This document shows, in pieces, positions 23,089 through 23,214 of a stretch of DNA of 23,214 nt. A program made the position numbers and the translations under genes. The notes under the pieces were generated by a model. That model worked only from the letters and a program-made list of their open reading frames with translations, was not told the DNA's origin and searched no databases. This DNA comes from JANQGH01 sp039177555 (lineage in GTDB: Bacteria; Pseudomonadota; Alphaproteobacteria; DSM-16000; Inquilinaceae): NCBI GenBank assembly GCA_039177555.1, contig JBCDFV010000058.1, positions 1 through 23,214 of the forward strand. The letters run 5' to 3'. The stretch's first letter is position 1. The number at the start of each line of letters is the position of its first letter.

Positions 23089-23122
23089 GGAGTCCGCTCT
23101 AAGGCGGCCCCTTTTTGACTCC
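23089..23122. terminator. Hairpin with T-run after the IS630 ORF
   Basis: GGAGTC (23089-23094) and GACTCC (23117-23122) are exact inverted copies, and a smaller CCGC/GCGG pair (23094-23097, 23104-23107) is nested inside, followed by CCCCTTTTT (23108-23116). It could act as a terminator through the inner stem and T-run, or be the remains of a mobile-element end. Beyond it, to 23214, I see no supportable gene. Confidence 0.3.
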
Positions 23123-23214
23123 AAAGATGTCTCGAGCGTTCAAGGTGATCCAGGCGTTGCCCGCCTGGCGAGAAGCGCAAGTTTGGCATTTGTCGCGGGG
23201 TCCACCAGTCGCTA

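Noticed and set aside
23127..23214. ATG-initiated open frame running off the right edge.
   Set aside because: It has only 29 codons, no clear ribosome site and no recognised motif.
1..23214. CRISPR arrays, tRNA and rRNA genes, tandem repeats and prophage genes.
   Set aside because: None were seen by eye on either strand; XerD is of the chromosomal type, not a phage integrase.

Overview
The window looks like a chromosomal segment of a GC-rich alphaproteobacterium, probably Rhodospirillales-like. The evidence is strong coding GC bias, a malyl-CoA lyase closest to the methylotroph MclA type, a Tat-type TRAP binding protein, and the gene order aroK-aroB-CorC ... BolA-J-domain-cobS-cobT, which I recall as typical of alphaproteobacteria. 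This taxonomic call is inferred from gene content; no rRNA or tRNA gene is visible.

Left part (about 30-9703) is an accessory catabolic cluster. A TRAP transporter (small permease, large permease, Tat-exported binding protein) is followed by a 103-residue unknown protein. Two overlapping, mutually paralogous tandem-CMD (AhpD-like) genes run on the minus strand. Divergent from them is a tightly coupled plus-strand operon: an N-terminally extended SAM methyltransferase, an atypical M24 metallohydrolase, an SDR dehydrogenase, a 38-codon micro-ORF and a GMC flavoprotein oxidoreductase. A perfect 9-bp inverted repeat (4841-4866) lies in the divergent promoter region, and a related 18-bp site (30-47) lies upstream of the TRAP operon, so one regulator may control uptake and catabolism together. 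The substrate is not identifiable from sequence. The enzyme set fits uptake of a small carboxylated compound, hydrolysis or lysis, methyl transfer, and two alcohol/aldehyde oxidation steps. This is the best candidate for an undescribed system in the window.

Middle part (9743-16327) is mostly core genome. On the minus strand are a small membrane protein, xerD, malyl-CoA lyase and accA. On the plus strand are aroK, aroB and a CorC/HlyC-type CBS membrane protein. The malyl-CoA lyase has its own promoter-like sequence and sits between xerD and accA.

Right part (16420-22664) holds a DUF2889 protein, a convergent ribbon-helix-helix protein, a BolA-family protein, a CPA1 Na+/H+ antiporter, a J-domain protein with a Cys/His metal-site-like N-terminus, and the aerobic cobaltochelatase genes cobS and cobT. 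Immediately after the cobT stop codon comes the 5' part of an IS630-family element whose first ORF encodes only the HTH region. The last 130 bases hold a hairpin and no gene I can support. No gene-free stretch exceeds 300 bases.
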